From contig CALEXZ010000097.1 of assembly GCA_937926195.1 (NCBI GenBank), positions 1 through 60,792 of the forward strand: a DNA stretch of 60,792 nucleotides, in the 5' to 3' direction. The notes below the pieces were generated by a model that searched no databases, was not told the DNA's origin, and saw nothing but the letters and a program-made list of their open reading frames with translations. Positions within the stretch are counted from its first letter, which is position 1. The number at the start of each line of letters is the position of its first letter. A program made the translations under genes and the position numbers. Origin of the DNA: an uncultured Actinomyces sp. (lineage in GTDB: Bacteria > Actinomycetota > Actinomycetes > Actinomycetales > Actinomycetaceae). Positions 17,429-27,440 of this stretch are shown one piece after another.

Positions 17429-17950
17429 GCAGCCATCGACATGCTCATTGACGTCCTATCACGCTCACGCGAGCGCTTCGCCCGCGCCCTTGACGGTGTC
17501 ACCGTCGAGCAGGCCAACACACAGCCCACCCCTGAGTTGGCGCCGCGTGTCGACTCCCTGACCTGGCTGTGCTGGCACACGGCCCGCGAGCTCGACACCC
17601 AGGTCTCAGCCCTGGCGGGCACCGAGACCGTGTGGGCCACCCGCGGCCACCGGGAGCGCTTCGCCCTGCCGCTACCCGACGACACCGAGGACTGGCGCCA
17701 CACGCCCGAGGAGGCCGCCCAGGTGGTGGTCAGCGACCTCGGCGCCCTTGTCGCCTACCTCGACGACGCCTACGCGCTGGCCACCGCCTACCTGCGCGCC
17801 CTGACGCCGCAGGTGCTCGACGATGTCGTTGACACATCCTGGGACCCGCCGGTCACCCGGGCGGTGCGGCTGGCCTCGGTCATCGACGACGCCGCCCAGC
17901 ACTCGGGGCAGGCCGTCTACACCCGCCGCCTCCTGGGGCTGCCCGGCTGA
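17426..17950 (+). CDS. DinB-fold (TIGR03086/mycothiol-dependent isomerase-like) protein
   Basis: A 174-residue four-helix-bundle protein of the DinB/MDMPI superfamily: LTWLCWHTARELDTQV supplies the first metal-ligand His, SVIDDAAQHSGQAVYTRRLLGLPG the later His pair. Family members bind a divalent metal and often use mycothiol or bacillithiol; the reaction of this one is unknown. Its own leaderless promoter sits directly after the carbonic anhydrase gene. Confidence 0.8.
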   Translation: MAAIDMLIDVLSRSRERFARALDGVTVEQANTQPTPELAPRVDSLTWLCWHTARELDTQVSALAGTETVWATRGHRERFALPLPDDTEDWRHTPEEAAQVVVSDLGALVAYLDDAYALATAYLRALTPQVLDDVVDTSWDPPVTRAVRLASVIDDAAQHSGQAVYTRRLLGLPG

Positions 17951-18011
17951 CGCATGCGGGTGGCGGCACTCGGCGCGCCGCCTCGGTGGCACGCTCATGC
18001 AGGACGTCGGG

Positions 18012-18152
18012 GTGTGCTATCCGCATGATTCCGGGATTTCCCGGCTCGAGCGCCACACGTGTCCGGGCTCCCATGTGCGTGCATGTCACGCGCGCACATG
18101 GGAGCCCCGGAACGCGTCTCCGCGCTCAGCGCAAGATCCCCGGCATTCCAAC
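18012..18152. repeat. Dispersed extragenic repeat, copy A
   Basis: About 140 bp that recurs in inverted orientation at 39238-39400. Shared blocks are ATCCGC, GATTCCG, TTTCC.GGCTC and a long imperfect palindrome built on GGCTCCCATGTGCGTGC...GCACATGGGAGCC, then a tail ending CAA.GAAA. The two copies align with almost no gaps. It occupies most of the non-coding stretch 17951-18259. Confidence 0.75.
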
Positions 18153-18203
18153 GAAAGGACCGGGTCACCGGGGCGTCTCCGTTCCCATGAGCGTGCCACC
18201 GCC

Positions 18204-18224
18204 CTCCCGGTACCGGTCCGGGAG
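18204..18224. terminator. Hairpin downstream of nagA
   Basis: CTCCCGG and CCGGGAG around a short loop; related GGTACC and CCCGGGAGG copies follow to 18245. It lies just past the nagA stop on the minus strand. Confidence 0.5.
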
Positions 18225-18259
18225 ACAGCGGTACCAGCCCGGGAGGCAGCGGGGCGGGC

Positions 18260-19486
18260 TCAGACCACCGTCTGGCCGCGACGCAGGACCGTCACCGGGT
18301 GCAGCTCGGCGTCGGTGACGAGGACGTCGGCCCACATGCCCGCCTCAAGGGCGCCCACGGAGTCGTCACCGAGGATCTCGGCGCCCTGGCAGGAGGCGGC
18401 GAAGACCGCGTCGACGAGGTCGACCCCGCCCTTCCAGGTGGTGCGCACGACGTCAAGGAGGTGGGCGGTGCCACCGGCGATCGTGTCGGTGCCGGCCACG
18501 TAGGCGACGCCGTTCTCGACCTTGACGGCCTGGGGGCCCAGGACGTAGTCGCCATCGGCCATGCCGGTGGCGGCCATGGCGTCGGTGACGAGGACGACGT
18601 TCTCGCGTCCCAGCGTCTCGAACATGTCGAGCACGATGGCGGGGCTGAGGTGGGTGCCATCGCCGATCATCTCCAGGACGCAGTCGCCGCCGACAGCGGC
18701 GGCCAGGAACTCGGGCACGGGCCCGGGGGCGCGGTGGTGCATGGGTCGCATGCCGTTGAACAGGTGGGTGGCGGTCGAGCGGCCCGAGCGCACCGGCAGG
18801 CCCGCCTCAAGGCGGGCGTTGATGCGCTCGGAGGCGTCGGCCATCGCGGCGCGCACCGGTGCGGCCTCGGAGTCGGTGTGCCCGAAGGAGGGCAGGGCAC
18901 CGCCCTCGATGAGCGCGGCGACGACACCGTCGTCACCGGTGATGCCGGGCTTCTCGGGGGCGATGGTCATGGTGGCGACGTGCCCGCGGCCGAGCTCGAG
19001 GAGCTCACGGGTCAGGGCAGCGTCGGGGTCGATGATGTAGGTGGGGTCCTGGGCGCCGCAGCGCTCGTGGGAGACGAAGGGGCCCTCGAAGTGGATGCCG
19101 GCGAGCTCGCCGGACTCGCACAGGTCTGCGAGGACCTTCGTGCGCTCCCTGAGGACCTCGGGGGCGGCGGTGACGCAGGAGGCGACGAGGCTGGTGGTGC
19201 CGTGGCGGCGGTGCTCCAGAACACTGACCATCGCCTGCTCGGGGGTCTCGGCGTTGGGGAAGGACTCGCCGCCGCCGCCGTGGCAGTGCACGTCCACGAG
19301 GCCGGGCAGGATGTAGCCGCTCTCGGGGGCGGGGGTGGCGTGGGCCAGGGCCTCGGCGAAGCCGAAGCGCTCGGCGTCCTCGGCGGGGCCGACCCAGGCG
19401 ATGTGGGAGCCGGACAGGACAAGAAGGCCGTTGTCGATGATCTGGAAGGGGGTGACGACTCGGCCGGTGAAAGCGACGGTGCTCAT
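18260..19486 (-). CDS. nagA: N-acetylglucosamine-6-phosphate deacetylase
   Basis: Removes the acetyl group from GlcNAc-6-P, feeding amino sugars into cell-wall or glycolytic pathways. The 408 residues have the amidohydrolase metal motifs: DVHCHGGGGESFPN, the FEGPFVS glutamate, GHTDSEA, ATHLFNGMRPM, and the catalytic Asp in LVTDAMAATGM. Leaderless (TATGCT-N6-ATG). No nagB is adjacent. Confidence 0.96.
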   Translation of the reverse strand: MSTVAFTGRVVTPFQIIDNGLLVLSGSHIAWVGPAEDAERFGFAEALAHATPAPESGYILPGLVDVHCHGGGGESFPNAETPEQAMVSVLEHRRHGTTSLVASCVTAAPEVLRERTKVLADLCESGELAGIHFEGPFVSHERCGAQDPTYIIDPDAALTRELLELGRGHVATMTIAPEKPGITGDDGVVAALIEGGALPSFGHTDSEAAPVRAAMADASERINARLEAGLPVRSGRSTATHLFNGMRPMHHRAPGPVPEFLAAAVGGDCVLEMIGDGTHLSPAIVLDMFETLGRENVVLVTDAMAATGMADGDYVLGPQAVKVENGVAYVAGTDTIAGGTAHLLDVVRTTWKGGVDLVDAVFAASCQGAEILGDDSVGALEAGMWADVLVTDAELHPVTVLRRGQTVV

Positions 19487-19498
19487 GGCAGGAGCATA
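19484..19498 (-). promoter_or_regulatory. Leaderless promoter -10 of nagA
   Basis: TATGCT, six bases (cctgcc), then ATG. Confidence 0.6.
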
Positions 19499-19579
19499 CC
19501 CCCTAATCGTCTGACGTCTGACGCCCGAGGGGGTCGGTGACGGCGAGCTCAGCGGCGCCGCGTCCCGCCCAGCACCCGC

Positions 19580-20878
19580 TCAGCGCCCCAGACGCCTCTC
19601 CATCATCCGCACGGCCCGCTCGACATCGGCCTCCAGGCGCGCCGAGCGCCTGGCCGACGGCGCCCAGATGAGCCCCTCCCTCGTTGGCCGCACCGCCACC
19701 ACGCGTCCGCGATCCACCAGCAGCGGCCGGAACATGCCGTTGCTGCCGGGGCAGATGAGCCGCTCGCCCGCCTCGTCGGTCAGGCAGCTGCGGTCGCGGT
19801 AGCCCACGTGCAGCTCGTCGAAGGAGGCGAGGAACAGCGTGGAACGGGCCTGGCGCAGCGAGTCCGCCAGCAGGTCCGGCAGGTCCGCGCGCATGTACAG
19901 TGTCGCGGCGCGTCCACGGGCCGCTGCCGCCGGGGCAGGGCTCACGACGACGCCCGGACGCCGCCCCTCCTGGGCGCGCGCCCGGGTGAGGGCCACGAAA
20001 CCGCGCGCGGCCGCGTCGGGCTGCTCGGCCGCATAGCCCGCCGCGGTGGTCATCTCGACGGCGTCCTCCAGGGCCTGGGCGCACTCGCCCACCGGCAGGG
20101 TGGTCCAGCGGGCGAGGTCCACCGCGCTCACGGGTCCGTGGCTCGTAGCGTAGCGCCGGGCGATCTCCGCCAGCGCCGCCCGGTGGCCGTCCGTTCCCCG
20201 GGCGCAGCCGCCGCTGCCGCCCGGCCCCGTCCCCGCCCCGGGCAGAGCGGTGGCGTCGACAATAAGGTGCTCGTTGCCGCAACGCGGCCCCTGGACGAGG
20301 ACGCCAGCAACGTGCAGATCGACGAGGAGGTGGCGTCTGACGTGGTTCTCAGGCAAACCCGTAGCCACAAGCTCGTCCACGATGCCGTCGCGGCGCCAGG
20401 CCTCCACCAGCTCGGACCGGCTCACGCCCGCCTGGCCGTCGCGGCGCGCGGCCGACACCGTCTCCAACGCCACCCGGGCGACCCGCTCCAGGTCCACCGG
20501 GCTGCTCCCGCCCTGTTCGTCGTCCCCCTGCTTCCCGCCGCCCATCCGGTGCTCCAGCGCCTGGCGCAGCCAGTGGTGGTCCTCGGCCGCGGTGATGTGC
20601 ACGGTGCCGCGCATGGGCCAGGAGCGCACGAGCCGACCCTGGGCGAAGGCCTCCTCGATGTCGGCCATGACGGTGCCCGTGGTGCGCGAGAGCAGGGCAT
20701 GGGGGACGGCGGAGACCTGCTGGCCCTGGATGGCCAGCTGGCGGCGCACGGCCTCGGCGACGTCGGGCGTGCTCGTGGCGGGCACGAGCCCCTGGGCGAC
20801 GATGCGCAGCAGGGAGGCGTCCAGCGGGGTGCCGCCGGGAGAGACGGCCGGGACGGGGGCAGGGGCGGAGTGAGGCAC
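19580..20878 (-). CDS. Winged-helix DNA-binding protein, AlkZ/YcaQ-like (HTH_42)
   Basis: A 432-residue member of the HTH_42 family, whose AlkZ and YcaQ branches are DNA glycosylases acting on crosslinks or bulky adducts. The family's N-terminal motif reads LAIQGQQVSAVPHALLSR, containing a QxQ-type catalytic string; VRSWPMRGTVHITAAEDHHWL, the DGHRAALAEIARRYATSHGPVSAVDLARWT winged helix, and FLASFDELHVGYRDRS further on also fit. Glycosylase activity is inference. GTG start with AGGAG upstream. Lies 32 bases downstream of nucS on the same strand, suggesting a DNA-repair pair. Confidence 0.78.
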   Translation of the reverse strand: MPHSAPAPVPAVSPGGTPLDASLLRIVAQGLVPATSTPDVAEAVRRQLAIQGQQVSAVPHALLSRTTGTVMADIEEAFAQGRLVRSWPMRGTVHITAAEDHHWLRQALEHRMGGGKQGDDEQGGSSPVDLERVARVALETVSAARRDGQAGVSRSELVEAWRRDGIVDELVATGLPENHVRRHLLVDLHVAGVLVQGPRCGNEHLIVDATALPGAGTGPGGSGGCARGTDGHRAALAEIARRYATSHGPVSAVDLARWTTLPVGECAQALEDAVEMTTAAGYAAEQPDAAARGFVALTRARAQEGRRPGVVVSPAPAAAARGRAATLYMRADLPDLLADSLRQARSTLFLASFDELHVGYRDRSCLTDEAGERLICPGSNGMFRPLLVDRGRVVAVRPTREGLIWAPSARRSARLEADVERAVRMMERRLGR

Positions 20879-20910
20879 GGGGGCTCCTGTCGGTGTGGCG
20901 GCCCGGCGCC

Positions 20911-21606
20911 TCAGAAGAGCCGGGAGTCGGGGTCGTCCAGCCCGCGCATGGCGTCGTAGTCGAGCAGGACGCAGCGGATGCCGCGGTCCTCGGCCAGCAC
21001 CCGGGCCTGCGGCTTGATGCTCTGGGCGGCGAAGACCCCGCGCACGGGGGCCAGCAGGGGGTCACGCTCGAGCATGCTGAGGTAGCGGGTGAGCTGCTCA
21101 ACGCCGTCGATGCCGCCCACGCGCTTAACCTCCACAGCCCAGGCGCCGCCCTCGGCGTCGCGCACGAGCAGATCGACGGGGCCCACGGGCGTGGGGTGCT
21201 CGCGGCGCACCGTGCGCCAGCCGTCCCCGAGCAGCTCGGGCTGGTCCGCGAGCAGCTCCTGCAGGTGCGCCTCCACGCCGTCCTTCGTCAGCCCCGGGTC
21301 GACACCCAGGTCGACACTGGAGTCGGAGACGACCTCGAAGAGCCGGATGACGAGGCGGTCGTCGCTCTTGGTGGAGCGCACCTCCCAGCGGGCGGTGACG
21401 CCGGCCTCGAGGTCCTCGGCGTCGGGCTCGGTCTCGGTAAGCCGGGCGGGCGGGCTCATCCAGTTCAGCGGCTTGTAGGAGCCGCCGTCGGAGTGGACGA
21501 GGACCGAGCCGTCGGCCTTGACCATGATGAGGCGGCGTGCCTGGGGCAGGTGGGCGTCCAGGCGCCCGGAGTAGTCCACGGAGCAGGAGGCAATGACGAC
21601 GCGCAC
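20911..21606 (-). CDS. nucS: Endonuclease NucS (EndoMS), non-canonical mismatch repair
   Basis: Mismatch-specific endonuclease that replaces MutS/MutL in many actinobacteria. 231 residues: N-terminal DNA-binding region (YSGRLDAHLPQARRLIMVKADGSVLVHSD) and C-terminal RecB-like nuclease with D in VGPVDLLVRD, E-x-K in WAVEVKRVGG and Q in GVEQLTRYL. The last residues, DSRLF, match the short C-terminal sliding-clamp-binding motif known for NucS. Leaderless GTG (TAGGCT-N6-GTG). The upstream DUF2550 protein also ends in RLF. Confidence 0.95.
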   Translation of the reverse strand: MRVVIASCSVDYSGRLDAHLPQARRLIMVKADGSVLVHSDGGSYKPLNWMSPPARLTETEPDAEDLEAGVTARWEVRSTKSDDRLVIRLFEVVSDSSVDLGVDPGLTKDGVEAHLQELLADQPELLGDGWRTVRREHPTPVGPVDLLVRDAEGGAWAVEVKRVGGIDGVEQLTRYLSMLERDPLLAPVRGVFAAQSIKPQARVLAEDRGIRCVLLDYDAMRGLDDPDSRLF

Positions 21607-21618
21607 CCGGGCAGCCTA
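21604..21618 (-). promoter_or_regulatory. Leaderless promoter -10 of nucS
   Basis: TAGGCT, six bases (gcccgg), then GTG. Confidence 0.6.
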
Positions 21619-21697
21619 CCGGCTCGGCGGACGCTCACGCCCTGCCTGTGCTCAGCCGCTCGCGCCCACCCCGGGCTCGGCACGCCCCGCCCGGGGC

Positions 21698-22099
21698 TCA
21701 GAAGAGCCGCGGCTGGGTGGGGGCGGCGGACTCCAGCCAGGCGACGAGCGCCGAGTGGGAGTCCTCCAGCATCGCCAGCTCAAGCATCTCGCCGTCCACG
21801 ACGCAGGTGACGTCGATGATGCGCCCGTCGGCGCCGCGCGGGTGCGAGGAGACGATCTCGAAGACCTCGCGCTCCATGCGGTAGCGCGGCCGGGGGCTGA
21901 GGGACACGAGCCGGTGCCAGGTGATGGCGTGGTCGCCGAAGGCGGCGACCCCGCTCATGAGGTGGGCCTCACCGGAGCGGCGCAGCGCGCACTCGAAGGA
22001 GCCCACGGCGGAGGCCAGGAACCTGATCCTCAGGAGGAAGGCAAGGAGGAGCAGCATGAGGGCCACCAGCCCCAGCACGCACCACCCGACCGCCGACAT
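21698..22099 (-). CDS. DUF2550 family membrane-anchored protein
   Basis: A 133-residue protein with one N-terminal TM helix (VGWCVLGLVALMLLLLAFLLR) and a small soluble domain (FECALRRSG, HLMSGVAAFGDHAITWHRLVSLSPRPRYRMER). DUF2550 proteins follow atpC in many actinobacteria; their function is unknown. The start lies inside the atpC stop region (TGACATG), so the gene belongs to the ATP synthase operon. The C-terminal end is QPRLF, resembling the clamp-binding tail of NucS next door. Confidence 0.85.
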   Translation of the reverse strand: MSAVGWCVLGLVALMLLLLAFLLRIRFLASAVGSFECALRRSGEAHLMSGVAAFGDHAITWHRLVSLSPRPRYRMEREVFEIVSSHPRGADGRIIDVTCVVDGEMLELAMLEDSHSALVAWLESAAPTQPRLF

Positions 22100-22100
22100 G

Positions 22101-22445
22101 TCAGTCCAGGTCCTCGGAGGCGGTGTGCATGACACGCTCGGTCAGCAGGTCGATGTCCGCGACCGTCCCGGTGATCTCGCTGCCGATGCGGTCCGCGGCC
22201 ACGGTGACGGTGTCGTGGTCGACCGAGCAGAAGCCGCCGGCGACCTCGATCTGCTTGGTGTCGCCGTCGGTCAGCACCACCCGCACCGCCCCGCGCCCCA
22301 GCAGGGCCAGGATCGGCTGGCGGCCGGGCAGGACGCCGAGCTCGCCGTCGTCGAGCGGCACCGAGACGCTGGCGGCCTCGCCGTCGAAAGCGGTACCGCC
22401 CCGGCGGGAGACGACCTCCACGTGCAGCGTGCGCGTAGTTCTCAT
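22101..22445 (-). CDS. atpC: ATP synthase F1 subunit epsilon
   Basis: 114 residues of the beta-sandwich domain: LHVEVVSRRGGTAFDGEAASVSVPLDDGELGVLPGRQPILALL fits the epsilon N-domain. The C-terminal helical hairpin is very short, as in many actinobacteria. It couples the central stalk to the c-ring and can restrain ATP hydrolysis. Lies 17 bases after atpD. Confidence 0.93.
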   Translation of the reverse strand: MRTTRTLHVEVVSRRGGTAFDGEAASVSVPLDDGELGVLPGRQPILALLGRGAVRVVLTDGDTKQIEVAGGFCSVDHDTVTVAADRIGSEITGTVADIDLLTERVMHTASEDLD

Positions 22446-22462
22446 GACCGTGCCGCCCGTGC

Positions 22463-23896
<1,434 letters not shown>

Positions 23897-23974
23897 GATG
23901 CGTTCTTCCGTGTCCGTGTGCGTGTCCGTGTGGGTGGGGGCGGGGGCCGTGGCTCCCGGTGTGGGTGGCGGCGC

Positions 23975-24919
23975 CTACTCGACGCCGAGGGCGTCGGCCC
24001 CCGAGACGATCTCCGTGATCTCCTGGGTGATGTCGCCCTGGCGGGCCGCGTTGGCCAGCCGCGTGTAGGTGTTGATGAGCTCCTCGGCGTTGTCCGTGGC
24101 CGTGTGCATGGCCTGCTGCCGACTGGCGAGCTCGGAGGCGGCCGCCTGGAGCAGGGCGTTGCGGATACGGCTGGAGACGTAGCGGGTGAGCAGGGCGTCG
24201 AGCACCCGCTCGGCGCTGGGCTCGAACTCGTAGATGGGCGGGGCGCCGCTGAGCTCGGCCCGCTGGCCCTCGGTCCCGGCGGCGATGTCCTCACGGTTGA
24301 GCTCGCCGGGCCCGTCGACGTCGACGACGGTCAGCGGCAGCATGCGACGCACCTCGGGCACCTGGGAGACCATCGAGACGTAGCGCGTGAAGATGATGTG
24401 GACCTCCGCCACGCCACCGGCCTCGACGGGGGCGAGGAAGTACTCCAGCAGGAGGGTGGAGACGGAGTCGATGACCTCGGGGCTCGGACGGTCCGACTCC
24501 CCCGCCCAGGAGAACTCGACCTGCTGGCCGCGGAAGGCGAAGTAGGAGGCGGCCCGGCGTCCGGCGGTGAAGACCACCGGCTCCTTGCCCTCCTGGACGA
24601 GCTGGTCGATGAGGCGCTCGGCCTCGCGCAGGATGGTCGCCGAGTAGGCGCCCGCCATGCCGCGGTCCGAGGTGACGACGAGCACCGCCACCCGCCGGGT
24701 GTCCGAGCGCTCACGGGTGATGGGGTGGTCGAGGTGCGCGTAGGTTCCGACGGCAGCGACGGCGTGGCTCAGGGCGTGGTCGTAGGGACCCGCCTCCTGC
24801 GCGTCGCGGCGCGCGGCACCGATCCGGGAGGAGGCGATGAGCTCCATCGCCCGGAAGACCTTCTGCAGGGTCTGGGTGGACCGGATGCGCTGCTTGTAGA
24901 CACGCTGGTTGCCCGCCAC
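23975..24919 (-). CDS. atpG: ATP synthase F1 subunit gamma
   Basis: Central rotor shaft, 314 residues. N-terminal QRVYKQRIRSTQTLQKVFRAMELIASSRI and C-terminal ALLQAAASELASRQQAMHTATDNAEELI helices are the conserved coiled-coil pair. GTG start at 24919, one base from the atpA stop (TGACGTG), with AAGAGGGGCTGAC upstream; a longer frame to 25279 is a shadow of atpA. Confidence 0.96.
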   Translation of the reverse strand: MAGNQRVYKQRIRSTQTLQKVFRAMELIASSRIGAARRDAQEAGPYDHALSHAVAAVGTYAHLDHPITRERSDTRRVAVLVVTSDRGMAGAYSATILREAERLIDQLVQEGKEPVVFTAGRRAASYFAFRGQQVEFSWAGESDRPSPEVIDSVSTLLLEYFLAPVEAGGVAEVHIIFTRYVSMVSQVPEVRRMLPLTVVDVDGPGELNREDIAAGTEGQRAELSGAPPIYEFEPSAERVLDALLTRYVSSRIRNALLQAAASELASRQQAMHTATDNAEELINTYTRLANAARQGDITQEITEIVSGADALGVE

Positions 24920-24920
24920 G

Positions 24921-26552
24921 TCAGCCCCTCTTGCGGACGATCTGCTCGGCCGTGTGCTCGGCGGGGGCCTGCTCCTCCTCGAGGACGACCTCGCCCGACA
25001 GCAGGCGGCCGCCGGCGGCGTAGGAGGCGCGGAAGGCCTCGACCTCGGTGCGCAGCTGCTCCTCGGTCTCCTCGCTGAGCTGGCCGGTCTCGCGGATGGT
25101 GGCGAGCACGGTGGAGCTACGACGCAGAGAGCCCAGGAGAGACTCCTCGAAGGGCAGGACCTCGGCCACGTCAAGGTCGTCGAGGTAGCCGTTGGTGCCG
25201 GTCCACACGCTGACGACCTGCTCCTCGACCGGGTAGGGCGTGAACTGGGGCTGCTTGAGCAGCTCCATGAGGCGCTCACCGCGGGTGAGCTGCTGGCGCG
25301 TGGCGGCGTCGAGGTCGGAGGCGAACATCGCGAAGGCCTGCATGGAGCGGTACTGCGCCAGCGTGATCTTGAGCGTGCCGGCGACCTTCTTCATGGCCTT
25401 GACCTGCGCGGCGCCACCGACACGGGACACGGAGATGCCGACGTCGACGGCGGGGCGCTGGTTGGCGTTGAACAGGTCCGACTGCAGGAAGATCTGGCCG
25501 TCGGTGATGGAGATGACGTTCGTGGGGATGTAGGCGGAGACGTCGTTCGCCTTGGTCTCGATGATCGGCAGACCGGTCATCGAGCCGGCGCCGAGCTCGT
25601 CGGAGAGCTTGGCGCAGCGCTCCAGCAGGCGCGAGTGCAGGTAGAAGACGTCACCCGGGTAGGCCTCGCGGCCCGGCGGACGGCGCAGCAGCAGCGACAC
25701 GGCGCGGTAGGCCTCGGCCTGCTTGGACAGGTCGTCGAAGACGATGAGCACGTGCTTGCCCGCGTACATCCAGTGCTGGCCGATGGCGGAGCCGGTGTAG
25801 GGAGACAGGTACTTGAAGCCGGCGGGGTCGGAGGCCGGCGAGGCGATGATGGTCGTGTACTCCAGGGCGCCGCGCTCCTCCAGGGTGGCGCGCACGGAGG
25901 CGATGGTCGAGCCCTTCTGGCCGGTGGCGACGTAGATGCAGCGCACCTGCTGGTTGGGGTCGCCGCTGTCCCAGGCGGCCTTCTGGTTGAGGATGGCATC
26001 CAGGGCGATGGCGGTCTTGCCGGTCTTGCGGTCACCGATGATGAGCTGGCGCTGGCCACGGCCGACGGGGATCATCGAGTCGATGGCCTTGAGACCGGTC
26101 TGCAGGGGCTCGTGCACGGACTTGCGGGCCATGACGCCGGGGGCCTGGAGCTCGAGGGCGCGCCGGCCCTCGGAGGCGATCTCGCCCAGGCCGTCGATGG
26201 GGCGGCCGAGCGGGTCGACGACGCGCCCGAGGTAGCCGTCGCCCACCGGCACGGACAGGACCTCGCCGGTGCGACGCACGCTCTGGCCCTCGTCGATGCC
26301 GGTGAAGTCACCGAGGATGACGACGCCGATCTGACGCTCGTCCAGGTTCATGGCCAGGCCCGCGGTGCCGTCCTCGAAGGTGAGCAGCTCGTTGGCCATG
26401 ACGCCGGGAAGGCCCTCGACGTGGGCGATGCCGTCGGCGGCGAAGACGACGTGCCCGACCTCCTCGGCCGCGACCTGGGCGGGCGTGTAGGACTCGACGA
26501 ACTCGTCGAGCGCGGAGCGGATCTCCTCCGGCCTGATGGTCAGCTCTGCCAT
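24921..26552 (-). CDS. atpA: ATP synthase F1 subunit alpha
   Basis: Non-catalytic nucleotide-binding subunit, 543 residues, with GDRKTGKTAIALDAI as Walker A, the AEYFRD-equivalent IVFDDLSKQAEAYR, PPGREAYPGDVFYLHSRLLER, and ISITDGQIFL. A C-terminal extension (EEEQAPAEHTAEQIVRKRG) is typical of actinobacterial alpha subunits and has been tied to low ATPase activity in mycobacteria. Confidence 0.98.
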   Translation of the reverse strand: MAELTIRPEEIRSALDEFVESYTPAQVAAEEVGHVVFAADGIAHVEGLPGVMANELLTFEDGTAGLAMNLDERQIGVVILGDFTGIDEGQSVRRTGEVLSVPVGDGYLGRVVDPLGRPIDGLGEIASEGRRALELQAPGVMARKSVHEPLQTGLKAIDSMIPVGRGQRQLIIGDRKTGKTAIALDAILNQKAAWDSGDPNQQVRCIYVATGQKGSTIASVRATLEERGALEYTTIIASPASDPAGFKYLSPYTGSAIGQHWMYAGKHVLIVFDDLSKQAEAYRAVSLLLRRPPGREAYPGDVFYLHSRLLERCAKLSDELGAGSMTGLPIIETKANDVSAYIPTNVISITDGQIFLQSDLFNANQRPAVDVGISVSRVGGAAQVKAMKKVAGTLKITLAQYRSMQAFAMFASDLDAATRQQLTRGERLMELLKQPQFTPYPVEEQVVSVWTGTNGYLDDLDVAEVLPFEESLLGSLRRSSTVLATIRETGQLSEETEEQLRTEVEAFRASYAAGGRLLSGEVVLEEEQAPAEHTAEQIVRKRG

Positions 26553-26624
26553 CTGTCGTCTCCTTGTGGTTCGTGGATGCCGGCTGGCGGGTGCTGCCCG
26601 GCGGTGGTCGGTGATGTGGTGGGC

Positions 26625-27440
26625 TCAGCCCACGAGGGCGCTGCGCAGTCCCAGGACGGCGGCACGCACGGTCGAGTCGATGACGGTGCCACGCACGGTG
26701 ACCCTGACGCCTCCGACGACCTGGGGGTCGAGGAGGGTGTTGAGCTCGACCTCGCTGCCGAAGCGCCGCGCCAGCAGCGAGCGCAGGCGCTCCTGCTGGG
26801 CCGTGGTCATGGGCACGGCGGTGACGACCTCGGCGATGACCCGCTGCTGCATGGCGGCGGCGAGCTCGGTGACACGGCGCAGGTTGGCGGGCACACCACC
26901 CAGGTTGTAGTGGCGCACGCACCAGGTGAGCAGGCTCATGGCGGTGGCACTCAGGTGCGGGCCGAAGACCCGCTTCGCCAGGCCAACCCGGGCCTCGGTC
27001 TCGGTGCGGCGCGAGGGCTCAAGGGCGGCGCGCAGCTCGCTGTCGCGCTCGAGCATCTCGCAGACCTGGAAGAGCTCCTGCTCGACGGCGTCGATGGTGC
27101 CGCCGGTGCGGGCCCCGGACAGGACCGCTTCGATACCCAGGTCGTGCAGGGCGCTGACGAGGTCGACCGGCTTTGACCAGCGTCCGCGCACGAGGGCCTG
27201 GAGCAGCTCGACGACGCGCTCGTCCACGCGCCCGGAGAAGAGCCGGGCGGCCAGGGCGGCCTTGTCGTCGGCGCTGCGACCGGGGTCGGTGAGCGGGCCG
27301 GGCAGGGCGTGGACCGCGATCTGGTGGGCGACCTGGAGGATCTGCTCACCGAGCTGGCGGCCCTGCGCGCCCGCCGCGGACAGGACCGGGGTCCAGGCCT
27401 CGCCGGCGGCGGCCCGGGTGGCGGCCGTGCCGGTGTTCAC
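26625..27440 (-). CDS. atpH: ATP synthase F1 subunit delta
   Basis: Peripheral-stalk cap, 271 residues, about 90 longer than E. coli delta, as is usual for actinobacterial forms. The core delta motifs lie at the C-terminus: YNLGGVPANLRRVTELAAAMQQRVIAEVVTAVPMTTAQQERLRSLL and VVGGVRVTVRGTVIDSTVRAAVLGLR. GTG start overlaps the atpF stop (GTGA). Confidence 0.95.
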   Translation of the reverse strand: MNTGTAATRAAAGEAWTPVLSAAGAQGRQLGEQILQVAHQIAVHALPGPLTDPGRSADDKAALAARLFSGRVDERVVELLQALVRGRWSKPVDLVSALHDLGIEAVLSGARTGGTIDAVEQELFQVCEMLERDSELRAALEPSRRTETEARVGLAKRVFGPHLSATAMSLLTWCVRHYNLGGVPANLRRVTELAAAMQQRVIAEVVTAVPMTTAQQERLRSLLARRFGSEVELNTLLDPQVVGGVRVTVRGTVIDSTVRAAVLGLRSALVG

